Notes: generated by a model from the sequence alone, not told the origin. DNA of 64,000 nucleotides from Roseateles terrae (GCF_014192155.1 NZ_JACHXO010000001.1:584069-648068); one strand, 5' to 3'; shown: positions 28,059-35,944, counted from the stretch's first letter. Numbers and translations are program-made.

Positions 28059-28889
28059 TCAGAAGCGATACCAGAGGCTGGCGCTGAACGTCTGCTGGGA
28101 TTTGGCGGTGGTCAGCGGCGAATGCGCCGCATCGCCGACCAGCCGTGCATTCAGCCATTGACCACTGACCGACCAGCGCGAGGAAAACTTGTGCTCGCCA
28201 TTGAGGGCCATGCTCCAGTCCATCATGCCGGCGCGGGGGCGCCATTCAGGCAGACCGCTGGCCAGCGCTTCCCGCGGGCCGATGCCATAGCTGCTGCGCA
28301 GGTGAGCAGCGTTGGCGAAGCTTGCCGCAAGCGTCACGCCGATGACGTCATCTCCGATGGGAATGCCGGAGGTCGCGCCGAGCTCCAATTGCTGACCGTC
28401 GTGGTGTCGGCCGCTGCCCCAGGAGGCCCCCGATTGCAGCAGGAGCCAGGAGGTCGCCTGCACATTGGCGAAGGCCTCGGTGGTAATGCGCGAACCCAGC
28501 CGGTCGATGCCCTGCGGCGTCACGCGGGAGGGACGCCCGAACTGCGGCCACAGGCGCGCGCCCGCTTGCCAGGTTTTGGCGGCGTCGACACCGGCCAGCA
28601 GCGGGACGAGATTCCAGCCGACGCCCAGGTCGGTCGAAACAAACGCACCGTTGGGCGAGAGGTACTCGAGCGCGGGCAGCACGTCGTCGCTCCTGGCCCG
28701 GGAGCCTGGCGCGGAGGGCCAGCTGCGGGTGGAGACGCCGCCCGACCAGCTGGATTCCGCGGGGGGCGCATCCATCAGTACGAGGCTTCCGGCCGCCCAA
28801 GACGGGATGGCGATGGTCAGCAGCCCCGCGCAGAGCAGGGACAACCGGGGAAGGTGGGGGCGAGCAGTGGAGGGCGTGCGGCAGGTCAC
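28059..28889 (-). CDS. MipA/OmpV family outer-membrane protein
   Basis: 276 residues with a signal peptide ending near residue 33 (SWA). The protein has amphipathic strands and ends in SASLWYRF, with the C-terminal Phe of outer-membrane barrels. LPALEYLSPNGAFVSTDLGVGWNL and the WSMALNGEHKFSSRWSVSG pattern match MipA/OmpV, a scaffold for murein enzymes or an adhesion factor. It lies 68 bp before the desaturase gene on the same strand. Confidence 0.75.
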   Translation of the reverse strand: MTCRTPSTARPHLPRLSLLCAGLLTIAIPSWAAGSLVLMDAPPAESSWSGGVSTRSWPSAPGSRARSDDVLPALEYLSPNGAFVSTDLGVGWNLVPLLAGVDAAKTWQAGARLWPQFGRPSRVTPQGIDRLGSRITTEAFANVQATSWLLLQSGASWGSGRHHDGQQLELGATSGIPIGDDVIGVTLAASFANAAHLRSSYGIGPREALASGLPEWRPRAGMMDWSMALNGEHKFSSRWSVSGQWLNARLVGDAAHSPLTTAKSQQTFSASLWYRF

Positions 28890-28957
28890 GCGAAATTCTA
28901 GGATGCAAGGTTCCCGCGGACCTTGCAGCAGCCTGTCGCTTGGCCGTCGACGGCCCG

Positions 28958-30007
28958 TCAGTCACCAGCCAACAAGCGAGGAGCGATGCGCCTGCCAGCT
29001 CCTGGCAGGCGGTGCTTCCGTGACGAGCACGCGCTCATCAGGCACAGGGCCGCAAGTCCCACCCACATCAGCCACGCGGCGGAGCTCTCCGGAACGGGAG
29101 GCGCCAGCGCATTGGCATAGTTCACGCCGGCAGCGTTGAAGGCGGTGATCCCAGTCAGCAGTTCCCCACTGGCGGTACGCACCTCGGTGATGCCGCCCCA
29201 ATAAAACCCGGCACTGTAGTCGGTGCCGTAGACCGAGGACGCCTCCATGGTGCCCAGGTCGGTGTAGTTGCCCGCCGAGGCGTTGCCATCCATCCATGCC
29301 CACCAGTTGAAAGACAAGGGGTTGCCCAGCGTGAAGCGTGCCGTGACCCACTCGTTCCAGAAGGGGCGGTCATGGTAATAGCCGCCCCCAGGCTCCATGC
29401 GCAAGACGGAGAGTCCGAGCGCAGTGCCGGCCGGCTGGGACGGGTCGTCGGCATTGGGAGCGTTCAGGGTGAAGCTGCTGACCATGGAGGCATAGGCGGA
29501 GAAGACGGAGCCCATGCCGTCATCGGGGTCCTGCACCATCTGGCCGTCGGCGCCGCCGCCACCGTTGGCGATCACGCGGAAGGTCACCGTCGCTTCGGTC
29601 CCGGCGATGCAGGACGGGCAGGTGATCATGAAACTGTCGGTCAGAGAGGCGCGCGCGGCCGCAGAGGTCTTCACTTCGCCCACCAGCCCGCCACCGCTGA
29701 GCTGCGTATTGCCAGCGGTGTAGAGCCGCATGTAGCCGTAGCCCACTTTTCCCCAGGCGGTGGATTGGGCATCGCCCGTCAGGCCACCGGATTGGCCTGA
29801 AATGGCGGCATGCGTGTAGAGACTGCCCGCGCGCTCCAACGATTGAGGCGGTGGTTCCTGGTCCCGCTGAAAGGCCATTGCGGTGGCGGATACAGAGACG
29901 GACATCGTCGCGTCTTGCGCCCATCCGCTGACACTGACAAGCGCCAGTGAGGACGACAGGACGAGCGATGTCCAGCGCCAGCGCTGGCGGGACTGGGTTC
30001 GGTGCAT
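28958..30007 (-). CDS. PEP-CTERM sorting-domain protein B (paralogue of A)
   Basis: 349 residues behind GAGGAGTCTCTC. Signal peptide near residue 30 (VSGWA). The domain shared with the 9939-10967 protein includes DSFMITCPSCIAGTEAT, GNYTDLG and FYWGGITEVR. The C-terminal signal is VPESSAAWLMWVGLAALCLM followed by SSRKHR, a diverged PEP motif (PES instead of PEP). Exported, then processed by exosortase. Its neighbour 30872-31573 is also a PEP-CTERM protein. Confidence 0.82.
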   Translation of the reverse strand: MHRTQSRQRWRWTSLVLSSSLALVSVSGWAQDATMSVSVSATAMAFQRDQEPPPQSLERAGSLYTHAAISGQSGGLTGDAQSTAWGKVGYGYMRLYTAGNTQLSGGGLVGEVKTSAAARASLTDSFMITCPSCIAGTEATVTFRVIANGGGGADGQMVQDPDDGMGSVFSAYASMVSSFTLNAPNADDPSQPAGTALGLSVLRMEPGGGYYHDRPFWNEWVTARFTLGNPLSFNWWAWMDGNASAGNYTDLGTMEASSVYGTDYSAGFYWGGITEVRTASGELLTGITAFNAAGVNYANALAPPVPESSAAWLMWVGLAALCLMSACSSRKHRLPGAGRRIAPRLLAGD

Positions 30008-30178
30008 GAGAGACTCCTCGCCAGGGGAGGGACCCGGACGCTCTGGAAGCGTAGTCCACGTCGCATCGGGCGGCTGTGACGGGCTGTCGGCGATTTCGGT
30101 GTCATGGGACGGAGTGGGACTTGCTCACCCGTATGAAAGTGGACGGCAGCCCGCCCCGGCCGACCACTTGAAGACGAC

Positions 30179-30841
30179 ATGGCGCCCATGAATTTCAAGA
30201 CGCTTTCGATCCCCGACGGCACACGGCTGGCGGCCTTGCCGCTGGACCACGAATGGGAGAACGTCATTGCGGATGGCTTCCTGGCGGCCTCGGATGAAGA
30301 GCATCCGAGGTTGTGGAATGCGCTGGCCCCCCTCAACATTCACGGCCTGTCGGATGTGGTGGTCGCCGCGGCTGAACGGTGCGTGGCGCGGCTGAGTGCC
30401 CACGTCAACACGGACGATGCGATGCTGAGGCTGCAGTCCGCCTGGGCGGCCACGGTGGACCAACGGTTGTCCCACCTGTCGCAGGCCAATCCCACACCCC
30501 CTGCCCAGGGAAACGTGTGGACCCGGCCGGAATGGTTTGTGCGGGCGATGCTGCATTACCTGCACTTCTTCCTGGAGCGGGGAAGAACCGTGAAGGTGCG
30601 GCAGTTGGCCGTCACCGGATTACTGACCGCCGAACACCTGTGCGGGCGGGATGTGGACTTCGACCGGTGGATGCAGGACCTGTTGCAGACCAAAGCCCCG
30701 CAACGCCCTGAGCGCCCATGCTTCAGGGTCGCTTCCGGTGCGGGAAGCCGTCTCGGCTTGAACCCGCTGGCCTACAGCCGCCCTTGGCCGATTCGATCAC
30801 GGGCAGCAGGGATCAAGCCGCTTTCAGCACATGGCCGTTAA
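30179..30841 (+). CDS. Uncharacterised protein between two PEP-CTERM genes
   Basis: 220 residues; ATG 30179 or, more likely, the in-frame ATG at 30188. No signal peptide or membrane segment. There are helical stretches such as DVVVAAAERCVARLSAHV and WFVRAMLHYLHFFLERGR. I do not recognise the family. It is divergent from PEP-CTERM gene B and convergent with PEP-CTERM gene C. The last 50 residues are basic and Pro-rich and may be poorly conserved. Confidence 0.5.
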   Translation: MAPMNFKTLSIPDGTRLAALPLDHEWENVIADGFLAASDEEHPRLWNALAPLNIHGLSDVVVAAAERCVARLSAHVNTDDAMLRLQSAWAATVDQRLSHLSQANPTPPAQGNVWTRPEWFVRAMLHYLHFFLERGRTVKVRQLAVTGLLTAEHLCGRDVDFDRWMQDLLQTKAPQRPERPCFRVASGAGSRLGLNPLAYSRPWPIRSRAAGIKPLSAHGR

Positions 30842-30871
30842 TTTTCGGGCGCGGAAGGCGCTCTGTGGTCT

Positions 30872-31573
30872 TCAGACATTGACTTGGGGCCGGGCGACAT
30901 CCAAGGCCCGGGCCCGGGCCTGGAAGGCCTGGTAAGCGAGCCAGCCGGCCAGCCCCAGCAGCATCAGGCCACCGGTGGACGGCTCCGGAACGGGTGGCGT
31001 CAGGGGGATGCTCCGGAAGTCCGGCGCGACCACCTGGCCCACATAGAAATTGGTCCCGTCCGGCGGTCCGCCGGTATAGGTGGGCGCGTACAGCTCGTAG
31101 GTCACGTCCATCAGGGCGGTGCTCGGCGCCCGGTCGGTGCTGAAACTGAACACCACGTTGTTGCCGGGGAGCCGCGGCTGGTTGACGCCCCATCCCCATA
31201 GAACAATGGGCGCGTTGTGGTGCTGGGGCGGGTCGTCTCCCATGTAACCGCCGTAATAGACCCCGAAGTTCCAGCCCGTGGGCGCGTTGTAGGCCGCAGG
31301 CGGGAAGCCCGACTCGCCATAGGCCTGATGGCTGTTGACCACCACGAACACCTCATACACCTCCAGGCTGGGGTCATCTAGCACATAACTGTAGGTGTAG
31401 ATCCCGTTGGCGAAGCCGACGCTGCCCGTGAGTGACGCGTCCGCCAGTGCGGTGAGTGGGCTGGCCAGGATCGCCAGCGCGGCCAGCATGGGGCCCAAGT
31501 GGCGACGGCCGGGCCTGGGTGAGGTAGCGATGGAACCGGCGGATGCAGGCGCGCGGGCGGCCGACGTGGGCAT
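30872..31573 (-). CDS. PEP-CTERM sorting-domain protein C
   Basis: 233 residues; start at ATG 31573 because GGAGACAC precedes it, whereas the frame's upstream extension is not supported. The signal peptide ends near ASPLTALA. C-terminus: VPEPSTGGLMLLGLAGWLAYQAFQARAR, a classical PEP motif, helix and basic tail. It is not a paralogue of A and B; its middle part (SSLEVYEVFVVVNSHQ-like, VYYGGYMGDD) is unlike theirs. Confidence 0.8.
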   Translation of the reverse strand: MPTSAARAPASAGSIATSPRPGRRHLGPMLAALAILASPLTALADASLTGSVGFANGIYTYSYVLDDPSLEVYEVFVVVNSHQAYGESGFPPAAYNAPTGWNFGVYYGGYMGDDPPQHHNAPIVLWGWGVNQPRLPGNNVVFSFSTDRAPSTALMDVTYELYAPTYTGGPPDGTNFYVGQVVAPDFRSIPLTPPVPEPSTGGLMLLGLAGWLAYQAFQARARALDVARPQVNV

Positions 31574-31756
31574 TTTGTGTCTCCGTTGCGGTGCGCGGGC
31601 TCTGGCTCGGGCGGCGCCTACAGCCAGGCGGTGGTCAGATGCTCCGCCCATCAACGTTAGCTGGAGGAGGGTGGGGATGCCATCCAATGGGGAGGAATTT
31701 CGGGGGACAAGATAGTGTTTGTTGCCCGGGCACTCCGGGCTTTGGGAGATTGATCT

Positions 31757-32010
31757 GCATTGCAGAAATCGAGACAAGCTGAGCGGCGGAGGCGTGCCGC
31801 AAGTTGGGCATCAGCAAGCAAATTGTCTATCGCTGGAAGAAGCAGTATGGGAACCCGGAGTCTGGCCTAGCGCGCGAGCTCAAGCAGTTGCAGGGGATCC
31901 GCGGCCCGAGTTGCGACGACGCATGCGGGACCTCGCCAACATGTACAAGCCGATCCTGGACATGTCGGACCAGCACTTGCGACGCTTGTTCAAAGAAGTT
32001 TCGGCGCTGA
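31757..32010 (+). pseudogene. IS3-family transposase OrfA remnant
   Basis: The frame reads EIETS-stop-AAEACRKLGISKQIVYRWKKQYGNPE and then LARELKQLQ, the helix-turn-helix and zipper start of IS3-type OrfA. The internal stop and loss of frame after LKQLQ (continuing in other frames as ELRRRMRDLANMYKPILDMS) show decay. It is not accompanied by terminal inverted repeats that I can see. Confidence 0.6.
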
Positions 32011-32055
32011 CCTCGTCTGCGCGTCGCCTATTGCGGGAGGCTGGGTGGCTCGACT

Positions 32056-32364
32056 TCAGAATCGCCTGTAAACCTTCTCGTTGCTCACGCGGCAATCGCT
32101 GTAGGTGAGGCGGATGTCGCTCTGGGTTTCGAACGGTCGCAGCATGACCAATTCGAGGTCTGGGCAGCCAGGCGTCGAAGTCAACAGTGCAAAGATGAAG
32201 TTCGACATGGTCAACTGGACGTCGTTGCACGGATGCTGCTCACCCTGTTCCCGTCCTTCGTGGACAAGTTTTTTGCCATCGTGGGTCGAGTAAACGTAAG
32301 CGTCAGATCTGAAGGCTGGCCACTTGAACGGCTTCGAAAGTGATGTTGGATGTGCAGGCCAGAC
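32056..32364 (-). pseudogene. Unidentified gene fragment (C-terminal part)
   Basis: A minus-strand frame of 102 codons ends in RLTYSDCRVSNEKVYRRF and contains STHDGKKLVHEG and LLTSTPGCPDLELVML. It has no start codon before the upstream TAG, so it is a truncated tail of a former gene. I do not recognise the family. It lies between two IS3 remnants, so insertion and deletion probably removed the rest. Confidence 0.3.
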
Positions 32365-32401
32365 CTAACCCCAAAGGACGGCGGGGGAAAGGCACGAGAT
32401 C

Positions 32402-33355
32402 TCAGCGTGGATACAGCCCTCGGCGCGCCGCCTCTTGGTCCATCGCGTACGCGCTCATGTAGTCGGGATTGAAATTGAGCCCCTTGGTCGCCCAGAACTG
32501 AGCACGGGAGATGTCTTTGACCTTCTGGTCCATCGCGTACGCGGACATGTACTCAGGGTTGAAGGTGTGGCCGCGAGCCTGCCAGAAAGTGGCTCGCTCG
32601 ATGTCTTTGACCTTTTGATCCATGGCATAGGCGCTCATGAATTCAGCGCTGAACGTGTAGCCGCGTTGCTTCCAGAATGATGCGCGCTCGATGTCCTTCG
32701 CCTTCTGGTCCATCGCGTAGGCCGACATGTAGGTCGGATCGAAGGAGTAGCCCTTGTCGCGCCAGAACTGTGCGCGCGCGGCGTCCTTTGCCTTCTGTTG
32801 CTGCAGATAGCCGCTGCCGCTGCCGGTCAACGGGGCGGTGTATCTGGCGTTCGTGGTCGCCGGCGGAGATAGTCGGCTAAATACCGGAGTGGGGTGCGGC
32901 TGAATTACCACGGGCACCAGGGGGCTTTGCAGCCAGGCAGGGGTGACCGGCGGTGTCATCGGGGCCTCCGGCGCAACAGTTAAAGGCTGCTCTGGCTGGG
33001 AGGCGAGGGGGTTCACACTTTCGCCGCCTAGCACAGGGACCGCCGGCACATAGACTTGCGGCGCTAGGGCCAGGTGCGGGGGAGGAGTCCACGTCCGGAC
33101 GGCGGGCGCTACGCCTGGCTGGGCAGCCGGGGCCGTCTCTACCTTGCCCGGCTCTCCGGTGTACGGGTTGACGTTGCCCGTGGTGCTCCAGTTGTTCTGG
33201 AAGTTGGCGTCCGGAGCAGACCGCATGTGCGGTGCGACGTAGGTGCCGTCCTTCTTGACGTACCCGCGTACTGCGACAGCGCCACCACCCTTGGCAAACA
33301 CTGTGGCGGCCATCGTGCAGATGGCCAGAGTGACCAGGATTCGCCGATCCTTCAT
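32402..33355 (-). CDS. Secreted protein with four 30-residue repeats
   Basis: 317 residues. The signal peptide is MKDRRILVTLAICTMAATVFA. Residues 30-75 (GYVKKDGTYVAPHMRSAPD, then NNWSTTGNVNPYTGEPG) match a widespread motif of phage-tail-like and exported proteins. A Pro-rich linker leads to residues 189-308: four tandem repeats (see the repeat entry). Each repeat has consensus KDxxRAxFWxxxGYxFxPxYMSAYAMDQ. The tail is AARRGLYPR. Function is unknown. It is flanked by IS3 remnants and lies just upstream of the prophage. Confidence 0.8.
   Translation of the reverse strand: MKDRRILVTLAICTMAATVFAKGGGAVAVRGYVKKDGTYVAPHMRSAPDANFQNNWSTTGNVNPYTGEPGKVETAPAAQPGVAPAVRTWTPPPHLALAPQVYVPAVPVLGGESVNPLASQPEQPLTVAPEAPMTPPVTPAWLQSPLVPVVIQPHPTPVFSRLSPPATTNARYTAPLTGSGSGYLQQQKAKDAARAQFWRDKGYSFDPTYMSAYAMDQKAKDIERASFWKQRGYTFSAEFMSAYAMDQKVKDIERATFWQARGHTFNPEYMSAYAMDQKVKDISRAQFWATKGLNFNPDYMSAYAMDQEAARRGLYPR
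32432..32791 (-). repeat. Four tandem 90-bp coding repeats
   Basis: Exactly four 30-codon units, residues 189-308 of the gene above. The conserved core YMSAYAMDQ is identical in three units and nearly so in the fourth (FMSAYAMDQ). The aromatic spacing (FW..G-aromatic..F..Y/F) suggests a repeated helical hairpin. Confidence 0.8.
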
Positions 33356-33419
33356 GCTAGCTCCCAGTTTTCGTGTGAGTGTAGCTCTGGCCTATGAGAA
33401 TGGCAGCGCCCTCCAAGTG

Positions 33420-33612
33420 GGAACTCCGTGTGCATCGGACTGCTCTGACACCAGCCCACGATGCGCCTGCTGAACGCGTCCACGGCGAACGCGACGTAGA
33501 CCTAGCCTTCCCAGGTACGAGACGTACGTAAGTCCGAGACCCACAGCTGGTTGGGCCCCTCAGCGCGGAACTGCCGGTTGCCCCGGTCCAGCGGGCACGG
33601 CGCCTTGGTGTC
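33420..33612 (-). pseudogene. IS3-family transposase OrfB (integrase core) remnant
   Basis: On the minus strand the sequence reads LDRGNRQFRAEGPNQLWVSDL, then TWEG-stop-VYVAFAVDAFSRRIVGWC. This is the first part of the DDE integrase core of IS3/IS407-type OrfB, including the first catalytic Asp (VSD). A stop codon interrupts it and the rest of the catalytic domain is missing. Confidence 0.65.
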
Positions 33613-34174
33613 AGCCGAGTTTCTGTTTGGCGGGGGCGGTCGCAACCGGATAGCGGGGTCCGTCAGAAGCGTGCTGCGACGGGCTGCAGACCTTGCAGAA
33701 GCTGACGGCGCTGCCCGGAGCGAGGAAGAACTGCACAGTGCGAATTTGACTTCCTTTCGGAATGCCGTCGAGAGCCACTCGGGCGGCGATCGTGCACTCA
33801 CTTTGGGGTTCGTAGTCAACGCCAAGGGTTCGCGGGGTGTGGTGGCCGAGTACTTCCTACGGATCGTTTTGGACAACGCAGCGACTGCTGCTGGCTGGGA
33901 ACGGCTCGCCGAGCATTGGCAACCCTGTAGCGAGCGCCTCGCGTTGACCTCGAAAAAGAGTGGCACCACAGGCTGAGTACGAGAGCGCGGGCGTGTCTGC
34001 GAGCCCTTTGGCCAGCCGGGCCGACGCCACGGATCTCGACGGCAAGGTCCTAGCAGCACGGATTTGCCTATCGCTAGGGCTGTGTTGACGCGAAACGGCC
34101 CATCGGAAGGGGTTTCTCTTCGGACAGCTGCCTTTGATCGAACAGCGCCACTCTCTGTCAATAGCTTATTCAAG
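33613..34174. other. Decayed region between IS3 remnant and prophage
   Basis: About 560 bases carry no convincing gene. A plus frame (33551-33976) is open but has no ribosome-binding site and runs antisense over the IS remnant. It probably is an insertion scar. Confidence 0.45.
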
Positions 34175-34525
34175 TCACATAATGCACCTTGTCGTATCCA
34201 GGCACATGTTGACCAGGTCAAAAAGCCCGACGCTGCCGAAAATGCTCATGGTCGCCACCGCGCCAGCGCCCACGTTTCCCAAAACACTCAGGAGGCGCTC
34301 TCCCAGCGGCGTGTTGGCGTGCTTCTCGAGTAGTGCCTCGTGGATCACCTCGTCCACGTTGTACCCGGCTAGGTCGGCCATCAGGGCCCGGTACTCGATG
34401 CCGCAGCTTGCGCGCTTCGCTCGCCAGTCGCTGATCTTCTGGCGCCCGACGCCCAAGGTCTGGGCGAGTCGGTAGTCGCTGCCGGTTCGTTTTGCCGCTG
34501 CGTCGATCAGTTCATCTAGTTGCAT
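34175..34525 (-). CDS. Prophage repressor-like protein (DUF3693 type, HTH)
   Basis: 116 residues from ATG 34525, seven bases after GGAG; the ORF could start further upstream but this start is best. The N-terminal half is a Cro/C1-like helix-turn-helix (DYRLAQTLGVGRQKISDWRAKRASCG). The DUF3693 family is typical for inoviruses. The C-terminal 40 residues hold a hydrophobic stretch (VLGNVGAGAVATMSIFGSVGLF), so the protein may be membrane-associated. It is divergent from the phage genes. Confidence 0.75.
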   Translation of the reverse strand: MQLDELIDAAAKRTGSDYRLAQTLGVGRQKISDWRAKRASCGIEYRALMADLAGYNVDEVIHEALLEKHANTPLGERLLSVLGNVGAGAVATMSIFGSVGLFDLVNMCLDTTRCIM

Positions 34526-34827
34526 ACGTTCACTCCATCGGGTACATTCAGTACACGTTCCCTGGAAAGGGTACGGACCCTGTACCGTGATCATACGCGG
34601 CCGCCAGAGATGTCGGCCAGCGCCGGGCTGCTACCCGGTCGGTGGTCACGCATTCGGGGGTCACCTTGTCAACCAGGTCACGCGGCGCCCTTCATGACTG
34701 TTGAGGGCTACTGCCAGAAGCGGCCGCGCTGGGGAGAGGTGTTTGACCAGGTCAAAGCTGCCGGGTGGCGTGCCCGGTTGGTGTCGGCATCTGAAAGGAC
34801 CGGCGGCGTGGTCGTCAACCAGGTCAA
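34209..34827. repeat. Four copies of a TTGACCAGGTCAA-like near-palindrome
   Basis: Copies are at 34209-34221 and 34743-34755 (both TTGACCAGGTCAA) and at 34669-34681 and 34815-34827 (TCAACCAGGTCAC and TCAACCAGGTCAA). TTGACC-A-GGTCAA is a palindrome with a one-base centre. One copy lies inside the repressor gene, one before, and two inside the small ORF that follows. They may be binding sites of a phage or host regulator. Confidence 0.5.
34542..34586. promoter_or_regulatory. Candidate phage operators between repressor and early genes
   Basis: GTAC-ATTCA-GTAC (34542-34554) and GGTAC-GGACCCT-GTACC (34570-34586) are two inverted repeats with the same GTAC half site, 28 bp apart, directly upstream of the repressor start. 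They are likely repressor binding sites and promoter elements of the divergent transcripts. Confidence 0.45.
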
Positions 34828-34906
34828 AGACCTGCACTCCTGGGAGGGAGAGTGCCTGGAATGGCACGGCTTGGACGGTGATAGCCCGTGGACCTCCTTC
34901 GTCTGA
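34694..34906 (+). CDS. Small phage early protein
   Basis: 70 residues (MTVEGYCQKRPRWGEVFDQV...). Two of the TTGACC-like repeats fall in codons for DQVKAAG and NQVKDLH, so the protein itself has a short internal repeat. I do not recognise the family. It precedes the ssDNA-binding protein gene by 40 bp, a position used by small regulatory proteins in inoviruses. Start choice is uncertain. Confidence 0.45.
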   Translation: MTVEGYCQKRPRWGEVFDQVKAAGWRARLVSASERTGGVVVNQVKDLHSWEGECLEWHGLDGDSPWTSFV

Positions 34907-34946
34907 ACCCCCGGCCTAAGGGCGCGGGCAACCTGAAGGGTTATCC

Positions 34947-35240
34947 ATGAAGTCCATCCTGCAAATCATCAAGGTCAACGATCTGCGCACCGGCAACAAA
35001 GACGGCCGCACCTGGGAGATGCAAGACGCTGAGTGCATCTTGCTGAATGACGATGGCGAGGTTGAATCGGTCGGCGTTCTCCAGCTCCCCAAGGAACTGC
35101 GCGGCGCCACCAAGACCGGCACGTACCTGGGCTCCTTCGCGCTGCGTCCGAACCTGTCCACCCGCCGTATTGAGGCCGTGCTCACTGGCCTCCAGCCTTA
35201 CGCCGTCAAGGGCAAGGCTCCCGCCGTCGCTGGGGCTTGA
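34947..35240 (+). CDS. Phage ssDNA-binding (helix-destabilising) protein, gpV-like
   Basis: 97 residues. KDGRTWEMQDAEC, GVLQLPKELRGATKTGTYLGSFAL and RRIEAVLTGLQPY match the small ssDNA-binding proteins of filamentous phages. It coats the single-stranded replication product before packaging. The ATG is preceded by GAAGGGTTATCC. Confidence 0.8.
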   Translation: MKSILQIIKVNDLRTGNKDGRTWEMQDAECILLNDDGEVESVGVLQLPKELRGATKTGTYLGSFALRPNLSTRRIEAVLTGLQPYAVKGKAPAVAGA

Positions 35241-35242
35241 TC

Positions 35243-35440
35243 GTGCGCCGCTGCGTCGTCTTCCTCGTCGGCTGTGTTGTTGGCCTGACTGGATGTTCTT
35301 CGCAGTGGCTTTATCACGCTGAGGGCTGCCGCCCTTGGCGCCTGTATGCCTTGGACGCCGGTCGTGACGATGGCCTCGCGCGTCGCTGCTCTGACCTCCA
35401 AGCGCAAGTGCAAGAGGAGACCCGCCGTGTTCACCACTGA
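35243..35440 (+). CDS. Small phage-encoded lipoprotein
   Basis: 65 residues from GTG 35243 (an upstream TTG would extend it by two). The N-terminus is RRCVVFLVGCVVGLTGCSS: basic residues, hydrophobic core and lipobox LTGC, so the mature protein would be a lipid-anchored 47-residue peptide with a charged, helical tail (DLQAQVQEETRRV). It sits between the ssDNA-binding and minor coat genes and overlaps the next gene by 14 bp. A lipoprotein in this place could serve immunity or release; this is speculative. Confidence 0.5.
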   Translation: MRRCVVFLVGCVVGLTGCSSQWLYHAEGCRPWRLYALDAGRDDGLARRCSDLQAQVQEETRRVHH

Positions 35441-35519
35441 GCAAGCCCTGACCCTCTTGGCCTACGGCTTCGTGCTGCTTCTTCTGTTCCTCGGCTACAT
35501 CGCCGGTCGGATGCGCTGA
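35427..35519 (+). CDS. Minor coat protein, gpVII/gpIX-like (30 residues)
   Basis: GTG start; MFTTEQALTLLAYGFVLL, then a hydrophobic LLFLGYIAGRMR. One transmembrane helix with a short negative N-terminus and basic C-terminus, exactly the profile of the tiny end-cap proteins VII and IX of filamentous phages. It overlaps the lipoprotein gene and, by one base (TGATG), the following small gene. Confidence 0.6.
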   Translation: MFTTEQALTLLAYGFVLLLLFLGYIAGRMR

Positions 35520-35632
35520 TGGATTCCTCTGTTGCTTGGTATGTGGGCTGGTGCCTCATGGCGTTCTCGATTGGCTTTGCGGCTGGTCTCGTGCATCGCT
35601 GGTTCCTGCAGTTTGTCGAGACCGCTGTGTGA
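35519..35632 (+). CDS. Minor coat protein, gpIX/gpVII-like (37 residues)
   Basis: ATG overlaps the previous stop (TGATG). MDSSVAWYVGWCLMAFSIG, then FAAGLVHRWFLQFVETAV: a single membrane helix with a short polar N-terminus. Its position just before the major coat gene, and its size, match the second end-cap protein. Translational coupling to the previous gene supports joint function. Confidence 0.6.
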   Translation: MDSSVAWYVGWCLMAFSIGFAAGLVHRWFLQFVETAV

Positions 35633-35692
35633 TTTCCTGCCGCGTTGACTGGGCACCTCTGCGGCTTTTTCAACCGCCCACGGAGTCTTTTT

Positions 35693-35911
35693 ATGAAGTC
35701 CAAGTTCGCTCTCGTTTCGGTCGTCGCTGCTGCTGCAGTCATCGCTGCTCCCGTGATGGCCGCAGTCCCGGATGGTGCTGCGGAGGTGTTCACCACTGCC
35801 GCCGCTGATGCCAAAACCGTTCTCGGCTACGCCTTCACCTGCATGGCCGCTGTGGTCGGTGGCTTCGTCGTCATGAAGCTGGTCAAGCGCGCTGTCAAGT
35901 CGGCTACCTGA
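35693..35911 (+). CDS. Major coat protein (gpVIII-like)
   Basis: 72 residues, behind GGAGTC. Signal sequence MKSKFALVSVVAAAAVIAA..MA with cleavage before AVPDGAAEVF. The mature 49-residue chain has an acidic N-terminus, one transmembrane helix (TVLGYAFTCMAAVVGGFVVM) and a basic end KLVKRAVKS, the classical layout of filamentous-phage coat proteins. A strong terminator follows directly, giving high expression of this gene. Confidence 0.9.
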   Translation: MKSKFALVSVVAAAAVIAAPVMAAVPDGAAEVFTTAAADAKTVLGYAFTCMAAVVGGFVVMKLVKRAVKSAT

Positions 35912-35918
35912 CCTTCTC

Positions 35919-35944
35919 GCCCGGGCTAACCCCCCGGGCTTTTT
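35919..35944 (+). terminator. Intrinsic terminator after the major coat gene
   Basis: GCCCGGG, a short loop of 7 bases, CCCGGGC, then TTTTT. This is typical for the coat-gene terminator that sets high coat and low downstream expression. Confidence 0.9.

Noticed and set aside
33551-33976. 141-codon plus frame before the prophage
   Set aside because: Its start overlaps the IS3 OrfB remnant in antisense and I recognise no motif in it.
34155-34190. Possible dif/XerCD site at the left end of the prophage
   Set aside because: Only about 8 bases of an XerC-like arm agree; no second arm of usual sequence is present, so I kept only the direct repeat as a weak att candidate.
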